A stretch of 64,000 nt of DNA from Nostoc sp. NMS7. Its GTDB lineage: Bacteria; Cyanobacteriota; Cyanobacteriia; Cyanobacteriales; Nostocaceae. Position numbers and translations under genes: made by a program. Numbering within the stretch: the stretch's first letter is position 1; each line of letters opens with the position of its first letter. Below are positions 28,664 to 37,998 of the stretch, piece by piece. The notes below the pieces were generated by a model. That model did not search any database, was not told where the DNA came from, and worked only from the letters and a program-made list of their open reading frames with translations. Where the stretch lies: contig NZ_JABXKJ010000231.1 of NCBI RefSeq assembly GCF_017115085.1, positions 124,001 to 188,000 on the forward strand, given 5' to 3'.

Positions 28664-30909
28664 AAATTTTCCGATCTAGGATTAAGGTCAATCAGTCAAC
28701 TGGCGGTAAACCACTCTATCGTCGCTTATGGTTTTGGGCAGGTTTGGGTGTAGGTGGTGGGATAGTTGCCTTGATCTACGGCGTCAGTTTAATAGATCGG
28801 ACTTTGCCAGATCAGGCGGAGTTGAATGCCGTGTTGAGAGAGCAAACACTGACGATCAAAGCTGCTGATGGCACCATATTAAAACAACAAGGTGAAGCGA
28901 CCAGAGAAGAGTTAAAGCTGGAACAAATACCAGATAATTTAAAAAAAGCTTTCATCGCCTCAGAAGATAGAAGATTTAAACAACACAACGGAGTTGATCC
29001 GCAAGGGATTGTCAGAGCGGGTTTGAATAATTTGCGATCGCAAGGTGTGGTCGAAGGTGGTAGCACCATTACTCAACAGCTAACGCGGATTCTGTTTTTG
29101 AAACAAGAACAGACAATCTGGCGCAAACTCAAGGAAGTCCGCCTTGCACAAAAAATGGAACAAGTATTAACCAAAGATCAGATTTTAGAGCGTTACCTAA
29201 ATCTGGTTTATTTGGGATCTGGAGCTTATGGTGTGGCAGATGCAGCCTGGGTATACTTCAGTAAATCACCCGATCAGCTTTCTTTAGGGGAAATGGCAAC
29301 GATTGCTGGATTAGCTCCCGCCCCCAGTTTGTACGCCCCAGACAAGAATCCAGTAGCGGCAAAACGGCGGCGCGACTTAGTATTGCAACGGATGCAAGAA
29401 GATGGAGTGATTACAGCAGAACAAAGGCAGGCAGCGCTTCAGGAACCATTAACCCTCAAAAGCAGTTTACCTAAGCGAATGCAAGCAGAATCACCCTACT
29501 TTACCAGCTACATCGAAAAAGAATTGCCGAAGTACGTTTCCCCGGATGTGCTAAAAAGCGGAGGTTTAGTAGTGGAAACCACACTAAACCCAACTTGGCA
29601 GAAGGTCGCAGACGAGGCAGTAGCGAAAACACTGCGAAATCAAGGACGCTGGGAAAACTTTAAGCAAGCAGCAATGGTGGCCATTGACCCCCGGAACGGT
29701 GAAATTAAAGCAATGGTTGGGGGGAAAGACTTTGGTAATAACCAGTTTAATCACGTTACTCAGGCACAACGGCAGCCAGGATCGACATTTAAAGGGTTTG
29801 TCTATGCGACTGCGATCGCTAGCGGTAAAAGCCCCTACGATAGTTACGAGGATGCACCCTTTGTCGTAGACGGCTATGAACCAAAAAATTATAGTGAAAA
29901 CTTCCACGGTTCAATGACCATCCGCGATGCCCTCACCCGCTCTGTTAATATTATTGCGGTAAAGGTGTTGATTGATGTGGGATTTACGCCAACGATAAAA
30001 CTTGCCCATGATATGGGGATAAAATCTGAACTTAAGCCCACCTACTCTTTAGCACTCGGCTCAAATGAAGTCAATCTCCTAGAGTTGACCAGCGCCTATG
30101 GCAGTTTTGCAACTCAAGGATTGCATACAGAGCCTCATGGTATTAGCCGGATCATCAACCGTCAAGGCAAAGTTATCTGGTCAGCTAATTTCAAGTCTCA
30201 ACGCGCCCTTGACGCTGACAGTGCCGCCATCATGACTTGGATGCTACGCAACGTCGTCGAAGAGGGGACTGGTGGTGCTGCACAATTAGGTAATAGACCT
30301 GTTGCTGGCAAAACCGGCACCTCTGACGAAGCCCGCGATTTATGGTTTATTGGGTACATTCCCCAGATGGTGACAGGGGTCTGGCTAGGTAACGATGATA
30401 ACCACCCCACAGACGGCAGTAGTGGCAGTGCAGCTTACACTTGGCACGAATTTATGGAAAAAGCGGCAGAGGGGATGCCTGTAGAAAAGTTTCCCAAACG
30501 ACCAAACTTAGAAGGTCGTAAAGGCACCATCAAAGCCCAGGCCATCAAGCCTAAACAAGTACTGAATCGTTCTATTACCTCTGATGATGACTCAGAAGGG
30601 GAAAGTTCGAGAAATTCTAATTCTGAGGATAGCGGCTCATCCAAAAGACGTAGAAGCAGGAGAAGCTATTCTGAAGATGAACAGCAATCTAGCGATTATA
30701 CCCCAAGACGGAGAAGGCGCGATCGCAGCGAAGAATCAAGTTCCAATAAATCTTCCTCAGAATCATCTACTCCAAGGCGGCGAACTAGAAGAGTCGAATC
30801 TGATTCTCCCCCGCCTCGAAGAACTCCGCGAGAGTTACCTCCGGCAAATAGTTCCGGTTCTTCATCACCACAACCATCCTGGCGAGATAGACTTAGACCT
30901 CCTCAGTAA
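28660..30909 (+). CDS. Class A penicillin-binding protein (PBP1A type)
   Basis: 749 residues. A single membrane anchor (about 22-45) is followed by a GT51 glycosyltransferase domain (SEDRRF, GGSTITQQLTR, the catalytic Glu) and a transpeptidase domain with SxxK (PGSTFKGF), SxN (SVN) and KTG (KTGTSDEA). It polymerises and crosslinks peptidoglycan in the periplasm. The C-terminal ~110 residues are low-complexity Ser/Arg/Glu/Pro (SKRRRSRRS and similar), possibly a binding tail. Translation appears coupled to the upstream short leader ORF. Confidence 0.95.
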   Translation: MKIFRSRIKVNQSTGGKPLYRRLWFWAGLGVGGGIVALIYGVSLIDRTLPDQAELNAVLREQTLTIKAADGTILKQQGEATREELKLEQIPDNLKKAFIASEDRRFKQHNGVDPQGIVRAGLNNLRSQGVVEGGSTITQQLTRILFLKQEQTIWRKLKEVRLAQKMEQVLTKDQILERYLNLVYLGSGAYGVADAAWVYFSKSPDQLSLGEMATIAGLAPAPSLYAPDKNPVAAKRRRDLVLQRMQEDGVITAEQRQAALQEPLTLKSSLPKRMQAESPYFTSYIEKELPKYVSPDVLKSGGLVVETTLNPTWQKVADEAVAKTLRNQGRWENFKQAAMVAIDPRNGEIKAMVGGKDFGNNQFNHVTQAQRQPGSTFKGFVYATAIASGKSPYDSYEDAPFVVDGYEPKNYSENFHGSMTIRDALTRSVNIIAVKVLIDVGFTPTIKLAHDMGIKSELKPTYSLALGSNEVNLLELTSAYGSFATQGLHTEPHGISRIINRQGKVIWSANFKSQRALDADSAAIMTWMLRNVVEEGTGGAAQLGNRPVAGKTGTSDEARDLWFIGYIPQMVTGVWLGNDDNHPTDGSSGSAAYTWHEFMEKAAEGMPVEKFPKRPNLEGRKGTIKAQAIKPKQVLNRSITSDDDSEGESSRNSNSEDSGSSKRRRSRRSYSEDEQQSSDYTPRRRRRDRSEESSSNKSSSESSTPRRRTRRVESDSPPPRRTPRELPPANSSGSSSPQPSWRDRLRPPQ

Positions 30910-31036
30910 TAACAATTTCAAAATTCAAAATGAGACTCGCAAACTCGCTCTAAGCGTTCCCGTAGCATTGAAAATTAAAGACATTTTCAGACGGGGATTT
31001 AAGCATTGGGCATGGGAAAAATTTGTTCAATAACTC

Positions 31037-31074
31037 CCTCATCTCCCTCATCTCCCTCATCTCCCTCATCCCCC
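31037..31074. repeat. CTCCCTCAT tandem repeat
   Basis: Four copies of the 9-mer CTCCCTCAT after the PBP gene, a simple tandem repeat of the kind also seen near 13370-13400 in reverse complement form. Confidence 0.75.
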
Positions 31075-31192
31075 TGTTTCTTCCCATGCAATATCAACTT
31101 GTTTAAACTAAACTCCGGGGGGATGTTAGGTGATACGCTCATCTTATATATAGTGTATTAAATACTGTTGCATAATCTTGGAGAATATACTC

Positions 31193-31423
31193 ATGGATTT
31201 ATTGATGCAAGTAGCAGCACCAGCCATAGATGCTGCTCCTCATTTTCCCTTCGCTTTCACCTTGGTATATGTCGTTGGTTTTATTGCTGCTGTAACCATT
31301 GGTTCAATAGCTTGGTACAACTCGAAACGCCCCGCAGGTTGGGAAAGCAAAGAGCGTCCTGATTTTGTGCCGAAAGTTGATAAAGAAGAAACTCCGGGTC
31401 TAGGTGAACCGAAGTCAAAGTAG
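31193..31423 (+). CDS. Small single-span membrane protein, possibly Psb35-like
   Basis: 76 residues starting MDLLMQVAAPAIDAAPHFP, with one membrane helix (FTLVYVVGFIAAVTIGSIAWY) and a charged tail (KRPAGWESKERPDFVPKVDKEETPGLG). GGAG at 31180-31183 supports the ATG at 31193. The arrangement reminds me of Psb35, a small thylakoid protein linked to photosystem II assembly, but I cannot confirm this. It is monocistronic and ends before a bidirectional hairpin. Confidence 0.8.
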   Translation: MDLLMQVAAPAIDAAPHFPFAFTLVYVVGFIAAVTIGSIAWYNSKRPAGWESKERPDFVPKVDKEETPGLGEPKSK

Positions 31424-31496
31424 TGATTAGTGATGTTAGCGGATAGCTAGGGTTTAGCCCGTGCTGAGTTAAATAACCAAACTTAAAAATCATCTA

Positions 31497-31518
31497 AAGA
31501 CGCGATTCTTCGCGTCTT
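31497..31518. terminator. Hairpin between convergent genes
   Basis: AAGACGCG (31497-31504) pairs with CGCGTCTT (31511-31518). It sits between the convergent small membrane protein gene and terB; weak T-runs, so termination is inferred. Related to the GACGCGATTAATCGCGTC palindromes near 33425 and 52082. Confidence 0.5.
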
Positions 31519-31537
31519 GTCAACTCATAACTCAGTG

Positions 31538-31960
31538 TTAGTTTTGCACTTCAACCCAACGGCGGTAAAGCTTTTGAATTTGTTTAAGAAGCTGATTGTG
31601 ATCTGATTGATCTGAGTGATTCGGCTTCGCTATATCCTGCAATTTCGTCAGGAGTCTAGCTTCTTCGACGGCAACTTCACCATCGCTATAAATTAAGCCA
31701 CTGATGGCTTCAATCAGATTTTCACAATCTTCAAGGCTGGGGCGATCGCCTAAATACTCCCGCACCCAGTCATAGCACTCTTTTGGCTCTACAGGAACTA
31801 ATTCGTACAGCCAAGGCTTAATTTCTGGATCGTTAGCCAAACCCTTTGCTTGAGCTATTTCGCGCAGATATTGCCGTTCTTCTGGCTGGATTTTACCATC
31901 AATCCAGGCTGCTCCAATCAGGATTTTAACTAAGTTTTTTACATTGGAAGGGGAAACCAT
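31538..31960 (-). CDS. TerB-like protein
   Basis: 140 residues with the helical TerB-type pattern: LVKILIGAAWIDGKIQPEERQYLREI and LIYSDGEVAVEEARLL, where repeated acidic residues probably bind metal. TerB proteins are named after tellurite resistance but many are general stress or membrane-associated proteins; no other ter genes are present. It lies 57 bp downstream of rsmB on the same strand and could be co-transcribed. Confidence 0.85.
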   Translation of the reverse strand: MVSPSNVKNLVKILIGAAWIDGKIQPEERQYLREIAQAKGLANDPEIKPWLYELVPVEPKECYDWVREYLGDRPSLEDCENLIEAISGLIYSDGEVAVEEARLLTKLQDIAKPNHSDQSDHNQLLKQIQKLYRRWVEVQN

Positions 31961-32017
31961 TGCTGACTCCTCTGGTAGATTCAGTCGTCCACAAAATCGT
32001 ACAATCCCAAACAGTAT

Positions 32018-33373
32018 TCACGCGGAATTATTGGTTTTTCTTAAGCGCACCATAAAAAAGCCATCCATATCCTGTCGATGGGGCCAAACTTTAAACCAAC
32101 CTTGAGGCGTGCTATGGGCAGAATCAGCAAACTCAAAACCTTTGGCAGACTCAATTTGCCAATCAGGTGACTCAGCTAAAAATGCCGAAATCACTTGTTC
32201 ATTTTCTGCTGGATGCAATGTACAGGTAGCATAAAGTAGTACACCACCCAGCTTGACAAAAGTAGATGTATGTGTTATCAATTCCTTTTGCAGCACCGAA
32301 AGTTCTCGAACAGATTCTGGTGTCTGTCGCCAACGTGCATCAGCATGACGGTGCATGGTTCCTAACCCAGAACATGGAGCATCGAGTAATACGCGGTCTG
32401 CGGTGTTTTGAAATTGGCTAAAATGACGACTGTCGCCAGTGCAAATTTGAATAGATTGTAAATTCAGCCGTTGAGAATTTTCTTGGAGTTTGCGAAGACG
32501 AGAAGCAGTGCGATCGCAAGCCCAAATTTTCCCTTTATCTGCCATTAACTCAGCGATATGGGTTGTTTTACCCCCTGGTGCAGCACAAGCATCAATTACC
32601 ACCTCACCTGGTTGGGGGTCAAGTAAATGACCTACCAATTGGGCGCTACTATCTTGTACAGTCCACCAACCCTCTTTGAAACCCGGTAGTTTTTGAATTG
32701 ATCCAGCACTACCAATCAATCGTAAAGCTTGGGTTAAATGAGGAATCCGTCTCACCAAAATACCAGCAGATTGTAAAGCCGCCTCAACTTCTTCAATTGA
32801 AGTGCAAAGTGGGTTGATTCGTAAGTCAATTGTTGGTGATTGGTTCATCCATTCACACAGTTGTTCTGTCTCGGCTAAACCCAATTGTTCTAACCAAACT
32901 TGAATCATCCAGTCAGGAAAGCTGTGTAAAATGCCCAAGCGTTCCACTGGGTTTTCTGGAAGTTGTAACGGATCTGTTTTTATCTTCTCTGCAAGGCGGA
33001 TATACTGGCGTAATAAACCGTTAACAAAACCTGTGAGTCCAGAAAAACCATTTTCTTTAGCGAGTTGGACGGTGGTATTAACAGCAGCTGAAGCGGGAAT
33101 ACGCTCTTGATAGCGCAGTTGGTAGAAGCCCAGATGTAAGATAGTGCGGAGGTCTTGTGGTTGTTGATCAGATTTCTTTTTAGCGAGTTGATCAATGAGA
33201 GTATCAAGAGTGCGCTGCCTTCTGACACTCCCATAAATCAATTCTGTCAGCAAGCGGCGATCGCAATCAGCCAAATTAACTTTTTGCAGCACTCTATCTA
33301 GGGCAACATCAGCATAAGCCCCCTTATGAACATCTCGCAAGGCGATAAAAGCTAGTTGACGGGCGTTTGTCAT
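32018..33373 (-). CDS. rsmB: 16S rRNA (cytosine-967-C5)-methyltransferase RsmB
   Basis: 451 residues: an N-terminal NusB-like RNA-binding domain (about 1-140) and a C-terminal SAM-dependent methyltransferase. Motifs include DACAAPGGKTTHIAELM, LLDAPCSGLG (with the PC Cys) and LLYATCTLHPAENE (the catalytic TC Cys). It methylates C967 of 16S rRNA. Length matches the family. The invertase gene is upstream on the same strand with an 80-bp gap. Confidence 0.96.
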   Translation of the reverse strand: MTNARQLAFIALRDVHKGAYADVALDRVLQKVNLADCDRRLLTELIYGSVRRQRTLDTLIDQLAKKKSDQQPQDLRTILHLGFYQLRYQERIPASAAVNTTVQLAKENGFSGLTGFVNGLLRQYIRLAEKIKTDPLQLPENPVERLGILHSFPDWMIQVWLEQLGLAETEQLCEWMNQSPTIDLRINPLCTSIEEVEAALQSAGILVRRIPHLTQALRLIGSAGSIQKLPGFKEGWWTVQDSSAQLVGHLLDPQPGEVVIDACAAPGGKTTHIAELMADKGKIWACDRTASRLRKLQENSQRLNLQSIQICTGDSRHFSQFQNTADRVLLDAPCSGLGTMHRHADARWRQTPESVRELSVLQKELITHTSTFVKLGGVLLYATCTLHPAENEQVISAFLAESPDWQIESAKGFEFADSAHSTPQGWFKVWPHRQDMDGFFMVRLRKTNNSA

Positions 33374-33409
33374 GGAAACAAGAATCAGGAGTCAGAAAGC
33401 TTTTGTATT

Positions 33410-33444
33410 CTAACTCCTGTACAGATGCGATTAATCGCGTCTCT
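33410..33444. repeat. Dispersed palindrome GATGCGATTAATCGCGTC
   Basis: The segment AACTCCTGTACAGATGCGATTAATCGCGTCTCT occurs here between invertase and rsmB and again, with one change, at about 52070-52102. Confidence 0.8.
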
Positions 33445-33453
33445 CCCAACTTC

Positions 33454-34908
33454 CTATCGAGTCAGATACGGGTCTACAGTGGCGATTTCAAACTCACATG
33501 CTCTAGAAACTTGTTCTGCTGGTAATTTTCCAAAGCTGATTAATGGTAAATAACTGTGGTTTGCCATCAGTTCTTTTGCTAATAAGAACCCAGTAATTGT
33601 CCAAGTTTGATATTTCCTAGCTTGTTTCCCAATCAGTCGCCCTTTCTTACCATCGTAATATTCTGGCCATTCATCTGCTATCAGGCGTGGTCGAGCAATT
33701 TCAATAGCCTTTTGTGCCAGACTTGTTTTGTTAGTTTTCACAGCCGCCGCCGCTAACATCCACATTAAAACTGGCCAACTACCAGCATTATGATACGACC
33801 AGGGTATATTTTTGGGGTCACATCCAGTTACAATTCTGTACTCTTCATTTTGCAAAGCTGGGAAACAAATTTTCATTGGCATATCTCCCACCAAGTCATC
33901 CCATCGTTCCTCAATCAGAGTCATAATCGCTTGTGATTGTTCTTCGGTGGCTAAGTCTGAAATAATTGCCATTAAATTTCCGAGTGAAAAGAAGCGAGTA
34001 TCTAACTGCGACGGACCGACATTACCTGCTAGATAACCACCTTTTTTGGGCAGCCACTTATCTAATTCATAATAGGGAACAGAATCTACATATATGTTGA
34101 ACAGATTAACAGCACCCTTGCCATATTCTTCACTTTTGAAGCGATAAATTGCATTCAAACGATTAATATCTATCCAATAATGCTGGCGAATATGAGCGCA
34201 TAAAAGAGGCAACCGATTATCAATCGCTTCAACAATATCAGAATTTCCTTGACAAATTAGCAGTTCACGAGATGCCCGCAATGCCGTGTAAAAAAGAACT
34301 TGTAGTTCTAGAGGATGCCCATAAATGCCCATACGACGGTCAATCATACAAGCACCATCTGGAACCAACAGCGTTGGGTACATATCAAAACGATTCGCCA
34401 AGCAGATTTCCATGATTAACCTGATCCCATTTTGGAATTCAGGTTTATAGGCTAGAGAAAAATCATCTGTAGCGACTACATAAGCACGCAATAAAATAAT
34501 CCACCAGAGACAAGAATCTACAGGTGTAACTCTAGCGATCGCATGTTCACCAAAATCTGCTTCTAAATATTCTTGCCCATTTTCTGATACAACTTTAAAG
34601 CTAGCTGGGATTAATCCTCGTCCCGGCTTATAGGCATCTAATGCTCTTTCTTTAGGCTGTAACTTTAAGGTTTCTTCTAAGAAATTGCGAACAATATCTG
34701 TTCTACCTTTGATCAGAAAAATTAGACCTGAAGAGACAAAATCCCGGATAAAGCACTGGTCATAATTAAGCGCCTCTACAGATGCATCATAAGCGGCTAC
34801 CGTCCCAACGGGGCGTCCTTGATAGTAGAGAATTGACTTTTCTAGCGCTAGCCAAGCTTCTTCCACTTCTTTTAAATTTTCAGTAGTTTCCAATTCGTTT
34901 ATGTGCAT
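33454..34908 (-). CDS. Neutral/alkaline invertase, GH100
   Basis: About 484 residues. The (alpha/alpha)6-barrel glycoside hydrolase hydrolyses sucrose to glucose and fructose in the cytoplasm. Recognisable blocks: [12 protein letters not shown] (with catalytic Asp), [32 protein letters not shown] and GWPVLMW-like [14 protein letters not shown]. The start [11 protein letters not shown] at 34908 matches cyanobacterial invertases as I remember them; the frame extends to an ATG at 34959 with no ribosome-binding site. In heterocystous strains such enzymes take part in sucrose use in heterocysts and vegetative cells. Confidence 0.94.
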   Translation of the reverse strand: MHINELETTENLKEVEEAWLALEKSILYYQGRPVGTVAAYDASVEALNYDQCFIRDFVSSGLIFLIKGRTDIVRNFLEETLKLQPKERALDAYKPGRGLIPASFKVVSENGQEYLEADFGEHAIARVTPVDSCLWWIILLRAYVVATDDFSLAYKPEFQNGIRLIMEICLANRFDMYPTLLVPDGACMIDRRMGIYGHPLELQVLFYTALRASRELLICQGNSDIVEAIDNRLPLLCAHIRQHYWIDINRLNAIYRFKSEEYGKGAVNLFNIYVDSVPYYELDKWLPKKGGYLAGNVGPSQLDTRFFSLGNLMAIISDLATEEQSQAIMTLIEERWDDLVGDMPMKICFPALQNEEYRIVTGCDPKNIPWSYHNAGSWPVLMWMLAAAAVKTNKTSLAQKAIEIARPRLIADEWPEYYDGKKGRLIGKQARKYQTWTITGFLLAKELMANHSYLPLISFGKLPAEQVSRACEFEIATVDPYLTR

Positions 34909-34959
34909 CGCCAGAATAACTCCATAAGGGTTGTGAATTTGCGGTAGATGTGTCTTCAT

Positions 34960-35715
34960 TTATTATTTTTGCTACTCTCAGCATAGCAAAAACGATTCTT
35001 TGAATAGCAAATATAATTGAGAGAAACATTAATCAACTAACAATGAATAAACATGCTGACAATTATGCAGCTTTATTGTTAGTTAATTTGTTTATAATCG
35101 ATTACTCTTTTGGTTAAATTTGTTGTTCTTCAACGCCAGCAGTAATATGATTCTTCAAAACAGTCACACAAGATATATTTTTAAATTATTTATTATTCCC
35201 TTTCATGTTTGGAATATTTGCTTTACCAAACAAAAACATATCTTCAGTACTGTTTAAAGTTTGCGTGAAGTTAAAACTGGTTGCAGTATATTTACTTGAG
35301 CAGGATTAGTTTTTGACACTAAGATGTCAGATTATTCCCCATAATCTAATAATTTATAACTTTTTATCAGAATATGCAAGATAACTGCTTGAAAAATTTA
35401 AGATATCAATACTTCTGAAGAGTTATATATTTTACCCTACTGAGAGTAGCTTGTCATCAGACATTATGCTATTAGTTTAATTCAGTTGGTAACTTATTTA
35501 TCAAAGTTAATATATTTGTGAGCGTTTAACTGCTCCTGGAATTCTTTATAAGCTTGATTAATTGGTTGACAATTCAGATCATATGGAAAAGCCGACGAAA
35601 GACATAACCCCCTAGCCCCCTTCCCGACACGGGAAGGGGGAAAATTCAAAGTCTCTCTCCTTCAAGGAGAGAGATGAAGAAGAGAGGTTTTCCAAATACC
35701 GTGAAATGCCTTCAA
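34960..35715. other. AT-rich intergenic region
   Basis: About 750 bp without a recognised gene. Most is strongly AT-rich; the last 85 bp holds the dispersed repeat at 35630-35705 and, just before it, a CCCCCTTCCCGACACGGGAA hairpin. Confidence 0.55.
35630..35705. repeat. 76-bp dispersed repeat, second copy (inverted)
   Basis: Reverse complement of 11593-11668. Contains CTCTCTCCTTCAAGGAGAGAG and ends CCAAATACCGTGAA, immediately next to the stop of the hydrolase gene. Confidence 0.85.
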
Positions 35716-36579
35716 CTATAAACCTTTGCTCTTTAGCCAATTGATAAACAGGTCAGCGATCGCTAAGTTACCGTGTTCAAGCATTTGCAGATGACCGTGG
35801 CCAGGGAGTCCAACATCAGGAAGCCAAAAAAAATCACCCCGAAAGTATTTTGCAGTTTCTGCATCTGTTTCACGAGGATGGCGCGGGTCTTGGTCGCCTG
35901 TAATCACACATATGGGAATATCAAATAGTATCTGAGGGTCGCAAATATAAAGCCCTCGTCCTTCAACATTTCTGCATTCGTTGCTAATCCGCCCACTCTC
36001 AGCAACCAAACTGCAAAAGTAATTCTCAAAAGCCTCTTGCGGAAAAGTATCTGAATTGGTGAAATACTTTTTAGTATTTTCACGCGACTGGATACGTGGA
36101 CGATCTTCGGGAAAAGCCAAAGAAGAGTTTTTTGTGATAATTGGTAATAGATTGGCTGGTGGACTTGGTGCAATGCCTATAATAGCTTTAACAAGTTTGG
36201 GATGAGTTTGTGCCGTCTGCCAACCAACGACACCAGACATACTGTGGGTAAGAATCACAGCCGGGCCAATCTGTTGGAGTAGCGCCACTGTAGCATTGAT
36301 TACCCGTTGATATGACATCAGCGGGAAGTCTGGAACAAAGCCCGACCGACCATGCCCTGGCCAGTCAACAATATAGGTTGGGTAGCCTTTTTCTACCAGA
36401 TATGCTGCCCAACCTTGGCGATTATCGGGTGTTTTGACAAAGCAAGTACCTGTATGAAAGGCGCCATGCAAAAACACAATAGGAACTGAATTTTGGTCTT
36501 GACTCGGCCGGTAATATTGAACATACATTTGGTACGGAATAGCACCAACAAAGAATTCTGTTTCAGTGTATGAATTCAT
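35716..36579 (-). CDS. Alpha/beta hydrolase
   Basis: 287 residues with an oxyanion segment FLHGAFHTG, nucleophile elbow THSMSGVVG (Ser within HSMSG), an acid in ITGDQDPRHP and a C-terminal His (GLPGHGHLQMLEH). The PGHGRSGFVP motif is typical of the fold. The substrate cannot be predicted. The elbow has Thr-His in place of the usual first Gly. It is monocistronic. Confidence 0.88.
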   Translation of the reverse strand: MNSYTETEFFVGAIPYQMYVQYYRPSQDQNSVPIVFLHGAFHTGTCFVKTPDNRQGWAAYLVEKGYPTYIVDWPGHGRSGFVPDFPLMSYQRVINATVALLQQIGPAVILTHSMSGVVGWQTAQTHPKLVKAIIGIAPSPPANLLPIITKNSSLAFPEDRPRIQSRENTKKYFTNSDTFPQEAFENYFCSLVAESGRISNECRNVEGRGLYICDPQILFDIPICVITGDQDPRHPRETDAETAKYFRGDFFWLPDVGLPGHGHLQMLEHGNLAIADLFINWLKSKGL

Positions 36580-36754
36580 TTTGAGAACAGACTTAAATCT
36601 TTACAGCAATGTTTGTTGTTCACTCGCTACAAAAAACCGCGTTTTAGCTAAAACTAGAGATACAAATATAGAAGCTTGAGAAAAGTAACCTTTTAAGTTA
36701 TTTTACTGGATATTCTCAAAACTTTATGTATACTAACTTTATAGTAAATAACTG

Positions 36755-36845
36755 AGTACTTACGCAAAACTATACGCTGTAGGGGCAATTCATGAATTGC
36801 CCCTACCTAAAAATCAGGGTTTCAGCTATTGTTTAGGTAACTCCT
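36755..36845. repeat. MITE-like palindromic element, copy 3
   Basis: 91 bp with the same ends (ACTTACGCAAAAC / GTTTAGGTAACTCCT, slightly decayed) and central AGGGGCAATTCATGAATTGC palindrome as 9622-9714. Confidence 0.88.
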
Positions 36846-36878
36846 GTAACTAAACATTAATAATTTTGTCATATAACA

Positions 36879-36911
36879 AAACCCCCTAAATCTATAAAGT
36901 TTAGGGGGTTT
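36879..36911. terminator. Hairpin, possible terminator
   Basis: Perfect 12-bp inverted repeat AAACCCCCTAAA (36879-36890) and TTTAGGGGGTTT (36900-36911). No gene ends close by, so it may be a relic or another dispersed palindrome. Confidence 0.45.
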
Positions 36912-37031
36912 ATTTAAAAAACACGATCAAAATTAAATTCCTTTACACCAGGATCATAACTCGGTTGTACGAGACATAGGACGTTCTGGTGTCTACGTAA
37001 TATAATATAGCGAATATTATAATAGTTGTCA

Positions 37032-37727
37032 ATGCCTCAGCCTAAACTAACAGATGATGAGCTAAAAGATATTGTGATGAATTTTTCAGCCGCACGTATG
37101 AAACCATATCTTAACGCTGCAAATAGTAATCACGGCAACGCCATCAGAATATGTCAGATCAATACTCAACTTTGCGAGGCACTATATCCAAGTCTACATA
37201 CTTTAGAGATTGCCCTACGCAATACAATCGACAACGTATTATCAGTTAAGCACGGTAATGATTGGTTATATAACGGAAAAATTCAATTAGATAGTTATGA
37301 CGATGAGACTGTTAACGCTGTTCTGAAAAAATGCAATCATAACTTAAATCACTTAATTCCAGAACTGAGTTTTGGATTTTGGAAAAGCTTAATAGATAAA
37401 AAATATTATGAAATTACGATATGGCGTCCTTTTTGTAAACAAATATTCAAATATGCTAAATCTTCTGAGCTAAATATTAAACAAATACGACCAAAAATAA
37501 AAAGTATACATTGGTTACGTAACCGCAATTTTCACCATGAACCAATTTGGAATTACCTGCAACTTGACAATATACATAGTGATATTTATTGTTTTATCAA
37601 TTGGATTAATCCAAAAGTTAGTGCTTGGCTCAGAGAATATGACCGATTTCCACAAGTATATCTAAGTACATCAACACTACTTGAAGAAATGAAGGTTGCT
37701 CGAAATAAAAGATGCCCATTTGCTTAA
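37032..37727 (+). CDS. Abi-like HEPN protein
   Basis: 231 residues resembling the Abi_2/AbiD-AbiF family of abortive-infection proteins. The core contains LHTLEIALRNTIDNVL and, near the C-terminus, LRNRNFHHEPIW. The R-N-x3-H arrangement (Arg163 to His168/169) fits the R-x4-6-H active site of HEPN ribonucleases. Members are thought to cut RNA after phage sensing, stopping infected-cell growth. The ATG at 37032 is used; a TTG lies 6 bp upstream. The gene is more AT-rich than its neighbours and has no partner except a broken HicB downstream, suggesting horizontal gain. Confidence 0.85.
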   Translation: MPQPKLTDDELKDIVMNFSAARMKPYLNAANSNHGNAIRICQINTQLCEALYPSLHTLEIALRNTIDNVLSVKHGNDWLYNGKIQLDSYDDETVNAVLKKCNHNLNHLIPELSFGFWKSLIDKKYYEITIWRPFCKQIFKYAKSSELNIKQIRPKIKSIHWLRNRNFHHEPIWNYLQLDNIHSDIYCFINWINPKVSAWLREYDRFPQVYLSTSTLLEEMKVARNKRCPFA

Positions 37728-37943
37728 AAACATCAAATTTTTGGGCTGCACTGGCGCTAGGTGCTGGTGTGCATTACTTCCCCATGTTCTTTGCTTATCT
37801 GCCAATATACGCAGAGCTAATGCTTGAACTCTAGCAACTGCTTCTTCTCGTGTCTGTCCATAAGCCAGTACACCAGAAAAACCAATCACTTCAGCTAAAA
37901 AGCGTCCATCCTCTTCTTGTTCAATTTCTATCGTGAAGTTCAT
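37677..37943 (-). pseudogene. HicB-family antitoxin, frameshifted
   Basis: The N-terminal ~50 residues (MNFTIEIEQEEDGRFLAEVIGFSGVLAYG and EEAVARVQALALRILADK) are a clear HicB-like fold. After ADK the frame continues into unrelated sequence overlapping the end of the Abi gene. In another frame the same DNA reads KEHGEVM, like the expected L-E-H-G-E continuation, so a frameshift is likely. No hicA is adjacent. It probably is a decayed orphan antitoxin. Confidence 0.75.
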
Positions 37944-37998
37944 AGCCAGTGAAGGTATTGTAATAAAAGCGATTCCTGAAATAAAACAAAAAATTTAT

